A stretch of 58,561 bases of DNA from Halobacterium sp. CBA1126 (GCF_009741975.1 NZ_WPCF01000004.1:1-58561); one strand, 5' to 3'; shown: positions 18,338-26,678, counted from the first letter of the stretch. Translations and numbers: made by a program. Notes: a model not told the origin generated them from the sequence alone.

Positions 18338-18640
18338 CTATTCGTCCGGGTTGACGGGGCCTTTGTACGCAGAACGAATGTGGTCGCCGTCCCGCCACTG
18401 CCAGTAGTAGTAGCGGTTGTCGTTGATCTCCTTGACCGTGATCGATGCCTTCGCAGGCACATTCTCGGGCCGATCATCAGTGTCGGCGTCCTCGGCTACC
18501 TCCACGGCCTCCTCGGCTCGATACGCGGCGAGCTCGTCGGCGTACGTCGCGACCGCTCGGAGCTGTTCGGCCGAACACGCGTCGAGTGCATCGACGAGCT
18601 CGCCGGGCAGTACGTTCGGTGGGGTTGGTGGCTCTGTCAT
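18338..18640 (-). CDS. Small haloarchaeal protein, DUF6788-like
   Basis: This 100-residue acidic protein ends with a compact Tyr/Trp-rich segment (DNRYYYWQWRDGDHIRSAYKGP). It resembles the short 'YWQW-RSxYxG' domain common in haloarchaeal plasmid proteins, which I recall as DUF6788. The function is unknown. It follows the SWIM gene and stem-loop copy 2 in the same direction. A decayed relative of its central part (DACSxEQL) appears near 39030-39130. Confidence 0.6.
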   Translation of the reverse strand: MTEPPTPPNVLPGELVDALDACSAEQLRAVATYADELAAYRAEEAVEVAEDADTDDRPENVPAKASITVKEINDNRYYYWQWRDGDHIRSAYKGPVNPDE

Positions 18641-18652
18641 AGTGAGTTCGGG

Positions 18653-18694
18653 TTAACCAACAGACGCTCGCTTACGGGGCGTTCTGTTGGTTAA
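18653..18694. repeat. Dispersed stem-loop, copy 2
   Basis: TTAACCAACAG at 18653-18663 pairs with CTGTTGGTTAA at 18684-18694 around a 20-nt loop. It overlaps the last codons of the SWIM zinc-finger gene, whose C-terminus VNQQNAP is encoded by the stem-loop. The loop carries ACGGGGCG on the plus strand. Confidence 0.9.
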
Positions 18695-19016
18695 CGCTCG
18701 TGCGCGCCTGTTCCGGCAGTCGACCATCCGGCCGCGGCACACGACCGAGCTTGAGTTCGACGTCCACCCGACGCAGATGCTTGCAGCCGCCCTCCGGCGT
18801 GCGATACTCCCAATCCGGGCACGTGCACGTCTCGTCGACGACGTCGACTTCGTACCAGTTCCCGGACGCCGTCCGCACCTCGTACCGGCCGCCCTTTTCG
18901 AGCAGGGAGACGGCCATCCCCTCCTCGAGCGCTCGCTTCGTCCGTGGGTCGAGGTCAGTTCGAGCGATACCCTGTGGAACTGTGTCAGGAACCGCGCTGA
19001 GTTGCTGGGAAGACAT
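18672..19016 (-). CDS. SWIM zinc-finger protein
   Basis: The 114-residue protein has the SWIM signature CxCx(n)CxH in TCTCPDWEYRTPEGGCKHL, preceded by a strand pair (RYEVRTASGNWYEVDVV). SWIM domains bind zinc and are thought to contact DNA or protein partners; they are very common in haloarchaeal mobile DNA. The C-terminal tail (LGRVPRPDGRLPEQAR) and the following stem-loop are duplicated at 20013-20120. It lies downstream of the gene at 19110 in the same direction, separated by 93 bp. Confidence 0.82.
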   Translation of the reverse strand: MSSQQLSAVPDTVPQGIARTDLDPRTKRALEEGMAVSLLEKGGRYEVRTASGNWYEVDVVDETCTCPDWEYRTPEGGCKHLRRVDVELKLGRVPRPDGRLPEQARTSVNQQNAP

Positions 19017-19109
19017 GGTTCAGTGGAGACGAGCGTGCGCCTCCACCGCTCCGCGGGCGCAGACAAACACGACCGCAACCGAGCGCCTCTGATTCGAGCG
19101 GTTGAACGG

Positions 19110-19460
19110 TCAGCGATTACCACCTGCTTCCCACTCCGGACGCGGTGTCGGGGACGGGAGTTCGGCAACGAGCGTTCGAAGTTCGTCCGCTGTCGTCCAC
19201 GGGAAGCACCGTTCGTGGAGTTCGAACTTGCGGAGCTTGTTGCGATGGACCCAACTGTACGTTGCCGGCTCGTCGCCCTCGTTTGCCCGGTCGTCGATCA
19301 CATCCCACACCGCCTGTTCGTCGATGTTGAGCCCGCTCTCTTGGGCGCGATTAACGAGTGACTCGACCTTCGATTGGACGTCAGCCGCCGACAACTCGTC
19401 CGCAAACGCGATCTCGAGAGCGGCCTGGATGAGCTTAATTGTTATAGCGCCCGACCTCAT
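19110..19460 (-). CDS. Hypothetical element protein
   Basis: This 116-residue protein has helical segments (KLIQAALEIAFADELSAADV and VWDVIDDRANEG) and a basic central stretch (WVHRNKLRKFELHERCF). I recognise no family. The proposed ATG at 19460 (MRSGAITIK) is only 10 bp from the divergent regulator start, and the regulator's likely TATA box falls inside this N-terminus, so the true start may be further in. It probably heads a minus-strand group with the SWIM and DUF6788-like genes. Confidence 0.5.
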   Translation of the reverse strand: MRSGAITIKLIQAALEIAFADELSAADVQSKVESLVNRAQESGLNIDEQAVWDVIDDRANEGDEPATYSWVHRNKLRKFELHERCFPWTTADELRTLVAELPSPTPRPEWEAGGNR

Positions 19461-19470
19461 ACCAGCACGT

Positions 19471-19953
19471 ATGAGCGAGACCGGCACTGGCGCGGCCGAT
19501 GCAGGGCCGTTCGCGGAACAGCAGCGGCTGTTCAAGCTGCTGTCCCAGGATACGCGCCATCTCATCATTCAGGAGCTGCTGGGCCACCCCGCTCATCTGA
19601 TATCCCTCGCCGAACTCGAGTATATGACCGGGAAGAGCCAAGCGGCCATCAAAGACCAGCTGGAGACGCTGATCGACGCCGGGCTCCTCGCACGCTACAC
19701 GTACGAACCGAGTAAGGGAAAACGCGACCTTCCCGCTCAGTTCTACGGATTCACGGAGCGAGGCGTCGAGGTCCTCCACGACTACAAGTATCTCCGTGGC
19801 CTCCCGGTCGCACGCGCCTTCTACGAGAACACGCGGACGACCGAGAAAATCGAGCGCCACGAATCGGCGCCACGGCCGGAGCTTCCGGGCCCTGTCGCGG
19901 ACGCACTCGACTTTGACGAGCCCGAGCTCGACGCCGTCGCTAGTGACACATAG
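19471..19953 (+). CDS. ArsR-type winged-helix regulator
   Basis: The 160-residue protein carries FKLLSQDTRHLIIQELLGH, a typical ArsR-like first helix pair. It continues with LISLAELEYMTGKSQAAIKDQLETLIDAGLL and a wing with YGFTERGVEVLHDY. The ATG at 19471 is chosen because a TATA-like TTGTTATA sits about 25 bp upstream, giving a leaderless transcript. The C-terminal 40 residues are acidic and Pro-rich. It is divergent from the hypothetical gene at 19110. The regulated genes are unknown. Confidence 0.75.
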   Translation: MSETGTGAADAGPFAEQQRLFKLLSQDTRHLIIQELLGHPAHLISLAELEYMTGKSQAAIKDQLETLIDAGLLARYTYEPSKGKRDLPAQFYGFTERGVEVLHDYKYLRGLPVARAFYENTRTTEKIERHESAPRPELPGPVADALDFDEPELDAVASDT

Positions 19954-19965
19954 CGAGCGAGAAAT

Positions 19966-19990
19966 CACCCCGTAGGGGTGGGCTTCCCCG
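19966..19990. repeat. Solo IS200/IS605-type end-like hairpin
   Basis: CACCCC at 19966-19971 pairs with GGGGTG at 19975-19980 and is followed by GGCTTCCCC. On the minus strand this resembles the right-end hairpin of the TnpB element at 28696. It lies 12 bp past a stop codon, so it could instead act as a terminator. Confidence 0.4.
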
Positions 19991-20012
19991 CTGGTACCGC
20001 TGTGCGTTCGGG

Positions 20013-20054
20013 TTAACCAACAGACGCTCGTTCACGGGGCGGACTGTTGGTTAA
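20013..20054. repeat. Dispersed stem-loop, copy 3
   Basis: TTAACCAACAG at 20013-20023 pairs with CTGTTGGTTAA at 20044-20054 around a 20-nt loop. Copies 2 and 3 share most of the loop (ACGCTCG, CGGGGCG) and about 60 bp of coding sequence to the right, so this copy came with a duplicated SWIM gene end. Confidence 0.9.
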
Positions 20055-20169
20055 GTTCGTGGCGCGCCTGCTCCGGGAGTCGGCCATCGAGTCGGGGCAC
20101 CCGGCCGAGCGTGAGATCCTCGAACTGCGTGGCCGCACGAGGCGCGAACAGCCACGCCCACTCGCCGCC
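20032..20169 (-). pseudogene. Truncated SWIM-protein C-terminus
   Basis: Only the tail of a SWIM-type gene remains: LGRVPRLDGRLPEQARHELNQQSAP parallels the tail of the gene at 18672. The zinc-binding Cys/His residues are missing. It is joined directly to the beginning of a broken hicA-like gene, so it is probably the scar of a recombination event that brought in stem-loop copy 3. Confidence 0.6.
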
Positions 20170-20171
20170 AT

Positions 20172-20204
20172 TACATCTTTGCCAGAGAACGGGCCGGTAG
20201 ACAT
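20172..20204 (-). pseudogene. Remnant start of hicA-like toxin gene
   Basis: Fourteen bases past the hicB stop, an ATG opens MSTGPFSGKDV, similar to the start of haloarchaeal HicA proteins (FSGxDV). The similarity ends after about eleven codons, where the SWIM-tail duplication begins. The toxin would therefore be destroyed. The match is short and needs a database comparison. Confidence 0.35.
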
Positions 20205-20217
20205 GCAGACGCTGCAA

Positions 20218-20466
20218 TCAGTCGAAGAGTGGAGACTCGTCGAGAGAACCAGATTGGTTGTTTTCAGGGTCGATCCCCATCTCCCGGAGTTCCTCGTCAG
20301 TGGGCTCGTCGCCGTCTCCGTGGTACCCATCGAGAGCCTCGTCAAGATTGTCGAGTGCTTGCGCTCGGGTGCGGCCCTGGCTAGAAACACCCGTTTCGGT
20401 ATCTTTGGCGATCCACCAGCCGTCGTCTTTCGTGAGTGTAATCGCCGGATCGACACCTGTCGACAT
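20218..20466 (-). CDS. hicB: HicB-family antitoxin
   Basis: The 82-residue protein shows the HicB fold: ITLTKDDGWWIAKDTETGVSSQGRTRAQALDNLDEALDGY. This dsRBD-like beta-alpha unit binds the HicA toxin. An acidic tail follows (DEPTDEELREMGI). The ATG at 20466 is preferred because the fold begins right after it and a TATA-like TTTTTACA lies about 27 bp upstream. No intact hicA follows, so it appears to be an orphan antitoxin. Confidence 0.78.
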   Translation of the reverse strand: MSTGVDPAITLTKDDGWWIAKDTETGVSSQGRTRAQALDNLDEALDGYHGDGDEPTDEELREMGIDPENNQSGSLDESPLFD

Positions 20467-20798
20467 ACAACAACGTTCGAAGGACCACTGTAAAAACCTT
20501 GTTACAACTATTCTCCCCGACTTCAGAGGGTTTGTATCTTTCTCGCTAGCCCACGGCGACAGCCGTGGGAGGAAGCCGACCACGGGGAGTCAAACCACTA
20601 TAGTGAACTACCCCACCCTACTCAATCGCTGATTGCTGCTGTGCATCCGGATTCGGCGGCCGACGACTTATCGGGGACGAGGGTTCCCTCGTCGACCCGA
20701 CCGTCGACGCACTCACTCCAATTACCAATCAATACCTCTAGAAAACCAGCGTTCCGGAGATTAGTCTGTCAAAACCATAGGTGGGCCACTGGAATTCT
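20467..20798. other. Intergenic region with TnpB-type left-end relic
   Basis: The 330 bp hold the hicB promoter and a hairpin (CCCACGGC at 20550-20557, GCCGTGGG at 20562-20569) followed by AGGAAGCCGAC. The same hairpin-plus-AGGAAGCCGAC layout forms the left end of the TnpB element at 26923. No gene is seen to its right before the ugp operon, so it is probably a solo transposon end. Confidence 0.4.
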
Positions 20799-21974
20799 TC
20801 AGGTTGGATTTGTGTTGGCAGAGTGGTGGAACACGTCGCCGGTTTCGGTGTCAAAGAGGTGGATTCGATCCGGGTCACAGACGAGTGAGAGGGTATTGCC
20901 GACTGATACGGAGGCGTGTGCGTCCACTTTGACTTTCACTTCTTGGTCGGCGATAGTACCGTACACGACCATTGAGTTTCCGAGTGGTTCTGTTGTTTCA
21001 ACTGTTAGAAAGAGGGGAGTGGGGTGGTTGTACGTTGTGTTGTGTTCGAGAGAGAGGTCTTCAGGTCGAATGCCGAGGATCGCCTCCGATCGATCAGTAC
21101 TGGGGAAGTCCTCTGATTGACCAAGGTCGATTCGGAAATCGTCTTCGGTGCCGTGGCGTTCTGCGTATACATGCCCGTCCGCATGGGTGAGAGAGATTGG
21201 AAGCAGATTGATTGTTGGTGAGCCGATAAATTCTGCGACAAATCGGTTCTTAGGGAAGTCGTAGAGTGTCTGGGGTGAATCAACTTGCTGGATCTCGCCG
21301 TTATTCAGTACAACCACTCGGTCGCCAAGTGTCATCGCCTCAGTTTGATTGTGCGTGACGTAGATTGTGGTTGCGCCGAACTGTTGGTGGATTCTGTCGA
21401 GTTCGGTCCGCATTTCGGTTCGGAGTTTCGCGTCGAGGTTCGCTAGTGGTTCGTCCAACAGAAGGACGTCGGGATCACGGATGAGTGCCCGGCCAAGCGC
21501 GACTCGTTGTCGTTCCCCACCTGAGAGTTGGTTTGGCATTCGATCGAGTAAATCGGTGATGCCGAGGGTTTCGGCAGCGTCTTGGACTGCATTATCGATT
21601 TCTTCGTCGGAGTAGGAGTCGGTGCCGGCATTAATTCCGAATATCATATTCCGGCGGGCGCTCATATGCGGGTAGAGTGCGTAGTTCTGGAATACCATCG
21701 CGACATTCCGGTCTTTTGGTGCTACGTCGTTCACTCGTTCGTCGCCGAAGTACAGGTCGCCGTCAGTGATGTCTTCGAGCCCTGCAATCATCCGCAGGGT
21801 TGTGCTTTTGCCGCAGCCACTCGGGCCAACGATAACGACGAACTCACCGGCTTCGACTTCAAGATCAATCGAGTTCACTGCAGTGAGCGATTCGTACTGT
21901 TTGGTAATACCTTGTAGAGAAAGTGGCGTGTCCGACTCTACATCCATACTCCGTTCGTCTTGGTAAAGATGCAT
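20799..21974 (-). CDS. ugpC: Glycerol-3-phosphate-type ABC transporter ATPase
   Basis: This 391-residue MalK/UgpC-type ATPase drives sugar or glycerol-3-phosphate uptake. Walker A is GPSGCGKST near residues 50-58, the signature is LSGGERQRVALG, Walker B is LLLDEPLANLD, and the switch His lies in YVTHNQTEAM. The C-terminal regulatory domain (LGIRPEDL, LGNSMVVYG) is typical of MalK/UgpC. A second ATG at 21947 (MDVESDTPLS) is a plausible start. A 460-bp gap separates it from ugpE, unusual for such operons. Confidence 0.9.
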   Translation of the reverse strand: MHLYQDERSMDVESDTPLSLQGITKQYESLTAVNSIDLEVEAGEFVVIVGPSGCGKSTTLRMIAGLEDITDGDLYFGDERVNDVAPKDRNVAMVFQNYALYPHMSARRNMIFGINAGTDSYSDEEIDNAVQDAAETLGITDLLDRMPNQLSGGERQRVALGRALIRDPDVLLLDEPLANLDAKLRTEMRTELDRIHQQFGATTIYVTHNQTEAMTLGDRVVVLNNGEIQQVDSPQTLYDFPKNRFVAEFIGSPTINLLPISLTHADGHVYAERHGTEDDFRIDLGQSEDFPSTDRSEAILGIRPEDLSLEHNTTYNHPTPLFLTVETTEPLGNSMVVYGTIADQEVKVKVDAHASVSVGNTLSLVCDPDRIHLFDTETGDVFHHSANTNPT

Positions 21975-22437
21975 TAACGTTTGGAGGCAGAGCTACGTGG
22001 CAACAACGAGATCGGGGTCTACAACTTCAGCCATAGAGTGACTCCAACACTCCTGTCACAATCTATCCTCACTCACTTACTCGCGTCCAGGAACGACAAG
22101 ATGCCGTACGCGAAGGTTGTGGACATTCTGCCGTACAACTCTCACCTCGACGGGGAGCGTTCATCCCGATGGCGGAGTACGACACGTCAATAGCATGCTG
22201 GCGATGTGGGCGTTAACATACGAGCCAAGAGAGAGCGGTTCGGATGTGTATCACGACCGTGTGCTACTGTGGACACAAATAGTGCATCGAACATTAGTCA
22301 GCGAGCCGTTGGTAAGGATCGGAGTCCATATTCCTCGAGAGGCTGTTGTGGCTCAGCCCGACGTCTAGGCCGTACTCTTCGGGAGCTGTGGACCTACCCC
22401 TTAGTGAGAGCCGCCCACGACGTTAGCTGGGGGGACA
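21975..22437. other. Unusual spacer inside the ugp operon
   Basis: About 460 bp lie between ugpE and ugpC, where such operons normally have overlapping genes. No convincing gene is seen; open frames here are short and unlike known proteins. It may be the footprint of a lost insertion, or it may hold a promoter for ugpC. Confidence 0.4.
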
Positions 22438-23372
22438 TCACTTTTGTTGCATGCTGATTGTTTTCAGCATTGGGTTGCGGAGGATGATCATCAAGGCGAG
22501 GGGGACGATGAGTGTCATTACGGCGCCAGCATAATTATACCCCAGAGTGGTTTGCCAGCCTGGGGCGAGAGTTGTGCAAGGCCGGTTTGGATAACGCCCT
22601 TGGTCTGCTGATCGTTGATGATGAGAAGTGGCCAGAGGTATTGGTTCCAGCCCCAGATGAAGGCGATGGCGAACAGGCCGGCAATCATGCTTTTCGACAT
22701 CGGAATCAGGACGAATACTAAAAAGCGGAGTGGGCCGACGCCATCGAGCTTGGCTTGTTCAACGAGTGAGTCAGAAATGGATTTGAAGTGTTGTCTGAGT
22801 AGTAGAATTGATGTTGCGCTCGCCAGATAGGGGAGGATTAGTCCAGCATATGTGTTGACGAACTTTGGATCGAACGCGAGGCGGTAGAAGGACGTGTCGA
22901 TGATGAGCTGCCAGCGGTTGCCTGCGAGCATTAGCTCGTACATGGGGACGATTCGGACTGGAACGGGGAGTGCAAGTGTGAAGAGGATGAGAAGCAGGAT
23001 AAGTCGCTTGAATGGCAGTTTGTAGTAGACGAGCGCCATTGAGGCGAGCAGCGCAAGGACGACTTTGCCGATGCCGATTGCGATTGCCATCACGAATGAA
23101 TTGATGAGATATGTATCGAAGTTGTGGACAGTAAGCGCCTTAATGTAGTTACTGATGCCGTCAGCGCCGACACCGACGAGGGTCGTTTGGACGATTCGGT
23201 ATGCTGGCTGAGTGCTCATGAGTACCGCGAAGAGAACTGGGAGGCTGAGCACGAAGAGTGCGATGACGAGCGTGAGGTGGAGGCGGAGTTGACTCGTGAA
23301 GCGTTGTTCGAATTGTGTGAGCTTTGGAAGCACTGACTCTGACTCGCCCCCGGATTGTTGGCTGCGTGTCAT
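22438..23372 (-). pseudogene. ugpE: Glycerol-3-phosphate-type ABC permease, frameshifted near 3' end
   Basis: The protein has six membrane helices and the permease EAA loop (EQAKLDGVGPLRFLVFVLIP), as in UgpE/MalG. After VIQTGLAQL near 22570 the frame breaks. In the next frame the expected ending continues (LAPGWQTTLGYNYAGAVMTL, then LALMIILRNPMLKTISMQQK) to a stop at 22438. One missing base explains it. The ATG at 23372 lies one base after the ugpA stop; a GTG at 23381 is the alternative start. Because only about 44 residues follow the shift, a real mutation might weaken rather than abolish transport. Confidence 0.8.
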
Positions 23373-23373
23373 C

Positions 23374-24267
23374 TTAGGCACCTCCGTAGTGAGCGAATTT
23401 GTCCGAAATCCACAGCTGGATTGCGGTTAGTCCCCCGACGATAACGAACAATACGATGGATTTTGCCGAGGCGCGGCCGGTTAGACCGTCCGAAAATGTG
23501 GTGTAGATATCGTAAATAAGGATGTTAAGGGTGTTACTGGGGCCGCCCTGCAGGACTTCGATAATCGGGTACGTCAGGAAAAAGGAGTTTGCCGTGTTGA
23601 TAATAGCGAGGAACGCAAGTGTCGGCGAAATCATCGGTACATAGACGAAAACGAGTTTCCGGAGTATTCCGACGCCGTCCAACTGCATCGTCTCGTTGAT
23701 TGTTTCCGGGATATTGCCGAGCGCTGCTACCATGAAGATGACGTTGTAGCCGATAAGCTTCCAGACGCCGGCGGAGACTGCAAATATCCAGGCCCACGAC
23801 GCATTCGTGGTATAATCGAGATTGAGATGTATGCCGATGATGCTGAGGGCGTTCCGGAGCGCTTCGGTGAAGATGCCGACGGAGGGATTAAAGAGTGTCT
23901 TCCAGAGTGTCGCTGTCACGGCAAACGAGAGTGCGTACGTGAAGATAGCGGCAACGAGGTAGGCTGACTGATACGTCTTAATGCGGTAGATGAGGAAGCT
24001 TACGAGCAGGCCGAGTACCATTGAGATCACCACGACACTGATGGCGTAGGCGAAGCTCGCTCCAACCGCGTATTGGAAATCGGGACTGGTCGCGAGCATG
24101 GTGAAGTGTTGCCATCCGTATTCAATTGTTCGGGCGCCAAACCCGATCGTTTTCTGTCGGCTTAACTGAACCGCCCGTACAAGCGGCCAATAGAAGAATG
24201 CGCCGACGGCGATGACTGTTGGGAGAAGCAGCGCAACTGCCTGCCAGCGATTCTGATAGGCCTCCAT
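23374..24267 (-). CDS. ugpA: Glycerol-3-phosphate-type ABC permease
   Basis: The 297-residue protein is a UgpA/MalF-type inner-membrane permease with about six helices. The EAA loop that contacts the ATPase is visible as NETMQLDGVGILRKLVFVYVP. Its stop precedes the ugpE ATG by one base. Together with ugpB, ugpE and ugpC it makes a complete importer. It is distinctly less GC-rich than the flanking genes. Confidence 0.88.
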   Translation of the reverse strand: MEAYQNRWQAVALLLPTVIAVGAFFYWPLVRAVQLSRQKTIGFGARTIEYGWQHFTMLATSPDFQYAVGASFAYAISVVVISMVLGLLVSFLIYRIKTYQSAYLVAAIFTYALSFAVTATLWKTLFNPSVGIFTEALRNALSIIGIHLNLDYTTNASWAWIFAVSAGVWKLIGYNVIFMVAALGNIPETINETMQLDGVGILRKLVFVYVPMISPTLAFLAIINTANSFFLTYPIIEVLQGGPSNTLNILIYDIYTTFSDGLTGRASAKSIVLFVIVGGLTAIQLWISDKFAHYGGA

Positions 24268-24354
24268 CTGGCGGCTACCTCACACTAGAACTGTTAATGT
24301 GGCCGAAATGCCGATACAGCTGCGTTCGATAAGATCGTCTCAATACGGGCACCA

Positions 24355-25764
24355 TCAGAGGTCTCGTCGTTCGTAGAACTCTAACTGGTCTTCAGTTTCC
24401 GCATCAAGGCTAGTGAGAGCGTTATCAACGCTAGTACCCTGCCACATTCGATCGGTCGCGTTGACAACAGCGGTGGCAGTCCGAGGGAGCGCCCCTGAGA
24501 ACACACCACCCGTAGCCGGACCCGGAGACCAAGACTGAAGCTGGTCGAAGGCGGTCCGGTAGAGGGGGTTTTTCTCGAAGAATCCTTGTTGCTCAAGGAG
24601 GTCAACGGATTCTTTATGCGCGGGGAAGTAGCCGGTTGCCTTCGAGTACAGCGCCTGCTGTTTCGCGCCGGTCATGTTCTGGAGGAATTTCTGAATCGCA
24701 TCACGCTCGGCATCCGTACGACTCTCCTTATTCGTTACCCAGACTTGTGCACCGCCCGCCGCGTGACCATTATGATCCTGATTCGGGGTTGGGAGGCGAC
24801 CTACACCGATGTCAATACCTTGTTTTCGGAAGCCACTGAGAAGGTAGGCCAGACCGCCCGAGGAGTTCATATGCATCGCCGCTTTCCCCTGACTGAACGC
24901 TTTTTCAGAGGCCCCCCAATTGCTCTTTCCGGGATAGTGATACAGATCCCCAAGATCGTTCATCCACCAGTCATAGAGGGTTTGAGCCGCATCGCTCTCA
25001 AAGAAGGCTTTTGTCGGCTCACCTTCCATCCCGTTTTTCTCATTATAGTATACCTGTCCTTGCTCAGCCATCCAACTCATCGGCCACCAATTCACGTTAG
25101 GCCACGTAATCCCGTTGTCGGCGACGCCTTGCTCAACAATTTGCTGTGAATACTGCCGTACTTCTTCGAACGTGGTCGGCGGTTTTTCGGGATCAAGACC
25201 CGCTTCTCTAAAGTGGTTCTTGTTATAGTACAGCAGGATCTGAGAGTTATTGAACGGAAGTGACCACGTAGTCCCCTCAACTGTCGACCAGACGCGTCCT
25301 GCACCGAGATACTGTGTCAGGTCAAGGTCTGGTAGTATCTCACTGATCGGCGTGAAGAAACCGGTGTCGCGGGCGAGAATCGTCGCGTTCTTCCCAAGAT
25401 GAGCGATATCAGGAGCATTTCCAGCTTTAGCTGCCGTGAACACAGCACTCCGGGATTCTGCATATGACCCCTGTGCAGACCAGTCGACGGTAATGTCGGG
25501 ATACTTCTCCTCGAAGTTAGCAATCATCTTCGAGAACGTATCTTCGTAGTATCCACCCCACGCAGGCCAGAACGTGATCGTCGTCCCGTCACTGGTGGTG
25601 TCCCCCATCGTGGTACCTGATGTGTCCCCACTACCTGATGTGTCTCCACTACCTGATGTGTCCCCACTACTGCAGCCGGCAAGCGCGGTTGCCACGGTGA
25701 GCCCCCCTGCCCGAATGAAGTTACGACGTGACGCGTGACGTGTCAGCGATCGGTCGTCCGGCAT
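24355..25764 (-). CDS. ugpB: Tat-exported substrate-binding lipoprotein, glycerol-3-phosphate type
   Basis: The 469-residue binding protein carries a Tat lipoprotein signal (SRRNFIRAGGLTVATALAGC, lipobox Cys at residue 31), a Gly/Ser/Asp/Thr linker, then a periplasmic-binding fold. Segments such as SLPFNNSQILLYYNKNHFREAGLDPEKPP and KATGYFPAHKESVDLL are close to UgpB, so sn-glycerol-3-phosphate or a related phosphodiester is the likely ligand. The ATG at 25764 is chosen because a TATA box lies about 27 bp upstream and the signal follows at once. Three identical 18-bp units encode the linker. Confidence 0.87.
   Translation of the reverse strand: MPDDRSLTRHASRRNFIRAGGLTVATALAGCSSGDTSGSGDTSGSGDTSGTTMGDTTSDGTTITFWPAWGGYYEDTFSKMIANFEEKYPDITVDWSAQGSYAESRSAVFTAAKAGNAPDIAHLGKNATILARDTGFFTPISEILPDLDLTQYLGAGRVWSTVEGTTWSLPFNNSQILLYYNKNHFREAGLDPEKPPTTFEEVRQYSQQIVEQGVADNGITWPNVNWWPMSWMAEQGQVYYNEKNGMEGEPTKAFFESDAAQTLYDWWMNDLGDLYHYPGKSNWGASEKAFSQGKAAMHMNSSGGLAYLLSGFRKQGIDIGVGRLPTPNQDHNGHAAGGAQVWVTNKESRTDAERDAIQKFLQNMTGAKQQALYSKATGYFPAHKESVDLLEQQGFFEKNPLYRTAFDQLQSWSPGPATGGVFSGALPRTATAVVNATDRMWQGTSVDNALTSLDAETEDQLEFYERRDL
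25615..25668. repeat. Three tandem 18-bp units in ugpB linker
   Basis: The unit ACCTGATGTGTCCCCACT occurs three times, with one base change in the middle unit. It encodes the repeated GSGDTS linker behind the lipobox Cys, so copy-number change would lengthen or shorten the tether. Confidence 0.85.
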
Positions 25765-25790
25765 AACCCGAGAGTCTAATGCTTCGACAA

Positions 25791-25797
25791 TAAATAT
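25791..25797 (-). promoter_or_regulatory. ugpB: TATA box of the ugp operon
   Basis: On the minus strand CATATTTATTG lies 27-33 bp before the ugpB ATG, the spacing expected for a leaderless haloarchaeal transcript. Confidence 0.6.
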
Positions 25798-26080
25798 GGC
25801 GGTGAGAAGAACCACCACTGTGGTTCCAACAGCGAACGCGTCAATCTGGTGCCATCCAAACATGAAATCGAATCACGAACATCGTCAGAACCTGGAGGAA
25901 GCATCAAAGCGAAAGAACGGTTAGGGACGCCTCTGGATAGTCACGCCACACCCGGAACCAGCGACGATCTCGATTGACATCTTCCTCAGGCTGCAGGCGG
26001 AAGAATCCTCGTGCTTTAGCGCGGGGAGAGTGTCAATAGCCGTTGAGGGACTCACCAGAGCCACACATCTCTACTCGCTG

Positions 26081-26088
26081 TATTTTAA
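26081..26088 (+). promoter_or_regulatory. TATA box of the element tbp gene
   Basis: TATTTTAA lies 25-32 bp before the ATG at 26113. This spacing supports the start at 26113 over the ATG at 26101 or the longer open frame from 26089. Confidence 0.6.
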
Positions 26089-26112
26089 GTGAATTGTCCG
26101 ATGAATACTCGT

Positions 26113-26673
26113 ATGAGCACTCTGGTGGACACAATCCAAACCGAGAACGTCGTTGCATCGAGTGATATCGGCCAAGAACTCTCGCTTAAGCAACTCGCGA
26201 CGGATCTCCCTGGTGCCGAGTACAACCCAGAAGATTTCCCTGGGATCGTCTACCGCCTCCAGACGCCGAAGTCAGCCATGCTTATCTTCCAGTCAGGGAA
26301 AGTCGTCTGTACCGGCGCCCAGAGCGTCGATGACGTGCACGAAGCCCTCGAAATCGTGTTTGAGGACCTCCGCGAGTTAGGCATCGACGTCGACAGTAAT
26401 CCGCCAATTATGGTACAGAATATCGTCTCCAGTGCCAACCTCGAACAATCGCTGAACTTGAACGCAATTGCGATCGGCCTGGGGTTAGAGCAAATCGAAT
26501 ACGAGCCCGAACAGTTCCCCGGCCTCGTCTACCGACTCGATGACCCCGACGTCGTCGCCCTCCTGTTCGGCAGTGGGAAGCTCGTCATTACTAGTGGGAC
26601 AGAAACGGACGAAGCCGAGCAAGCACTCAGCCACGTGCAGGACAGGCTCTCCGAACTCGGACTGTTTGATTGA
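26113..26673 (+). CDS. tbp: TATA-box-binding protein (TBP) paralogue
   Basis: This 186-residue protein has the two-fold TBP saddle. Repeat one runs from NVVASSDIGQELSLKQLATDL to FPGIVYRLQTPKSAMLIFQSGKVVCTGA. Repeat two has NIVSSANLEQSLNLNAIA and FPGLVYRLDDPDVVALLFGSGKLVITSG. TBP binds the TATA box and recruits TFB and RNA polymerase. Haloarchaea often carry extra TBPs on plasmids. It sits beside the ugp operon and shares the element with a TFB gene at 33677, suggesting a matched promoter-recognition pair. Confidence 0.93.
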   Translation: MSTLVDTIQTENVVASSDIGQELSLKQLATDLPGAEYNPEDFPGIVYRLQTPKSAMLIFQSGKVVCTGAQSVDDVHEALEIVFEDLRELGIDVDSNPPIMVQNIVSSANLEQSLNLNAIAIGLGLEQIEYEPEQFPGLVYRLDDPDVVALLFGSGKLVITSGTETDEAEQALSHVQDRLSELGLFD

Positions 26674-26678
26674 CATCC

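Noticed and set aside
21975-22437. A transposase or phosphodiesterase remnant between ugpE and ugpC
   Set aside because: Short open frames were read in all directions and no segment resembled a known family, so only a gap is reported.
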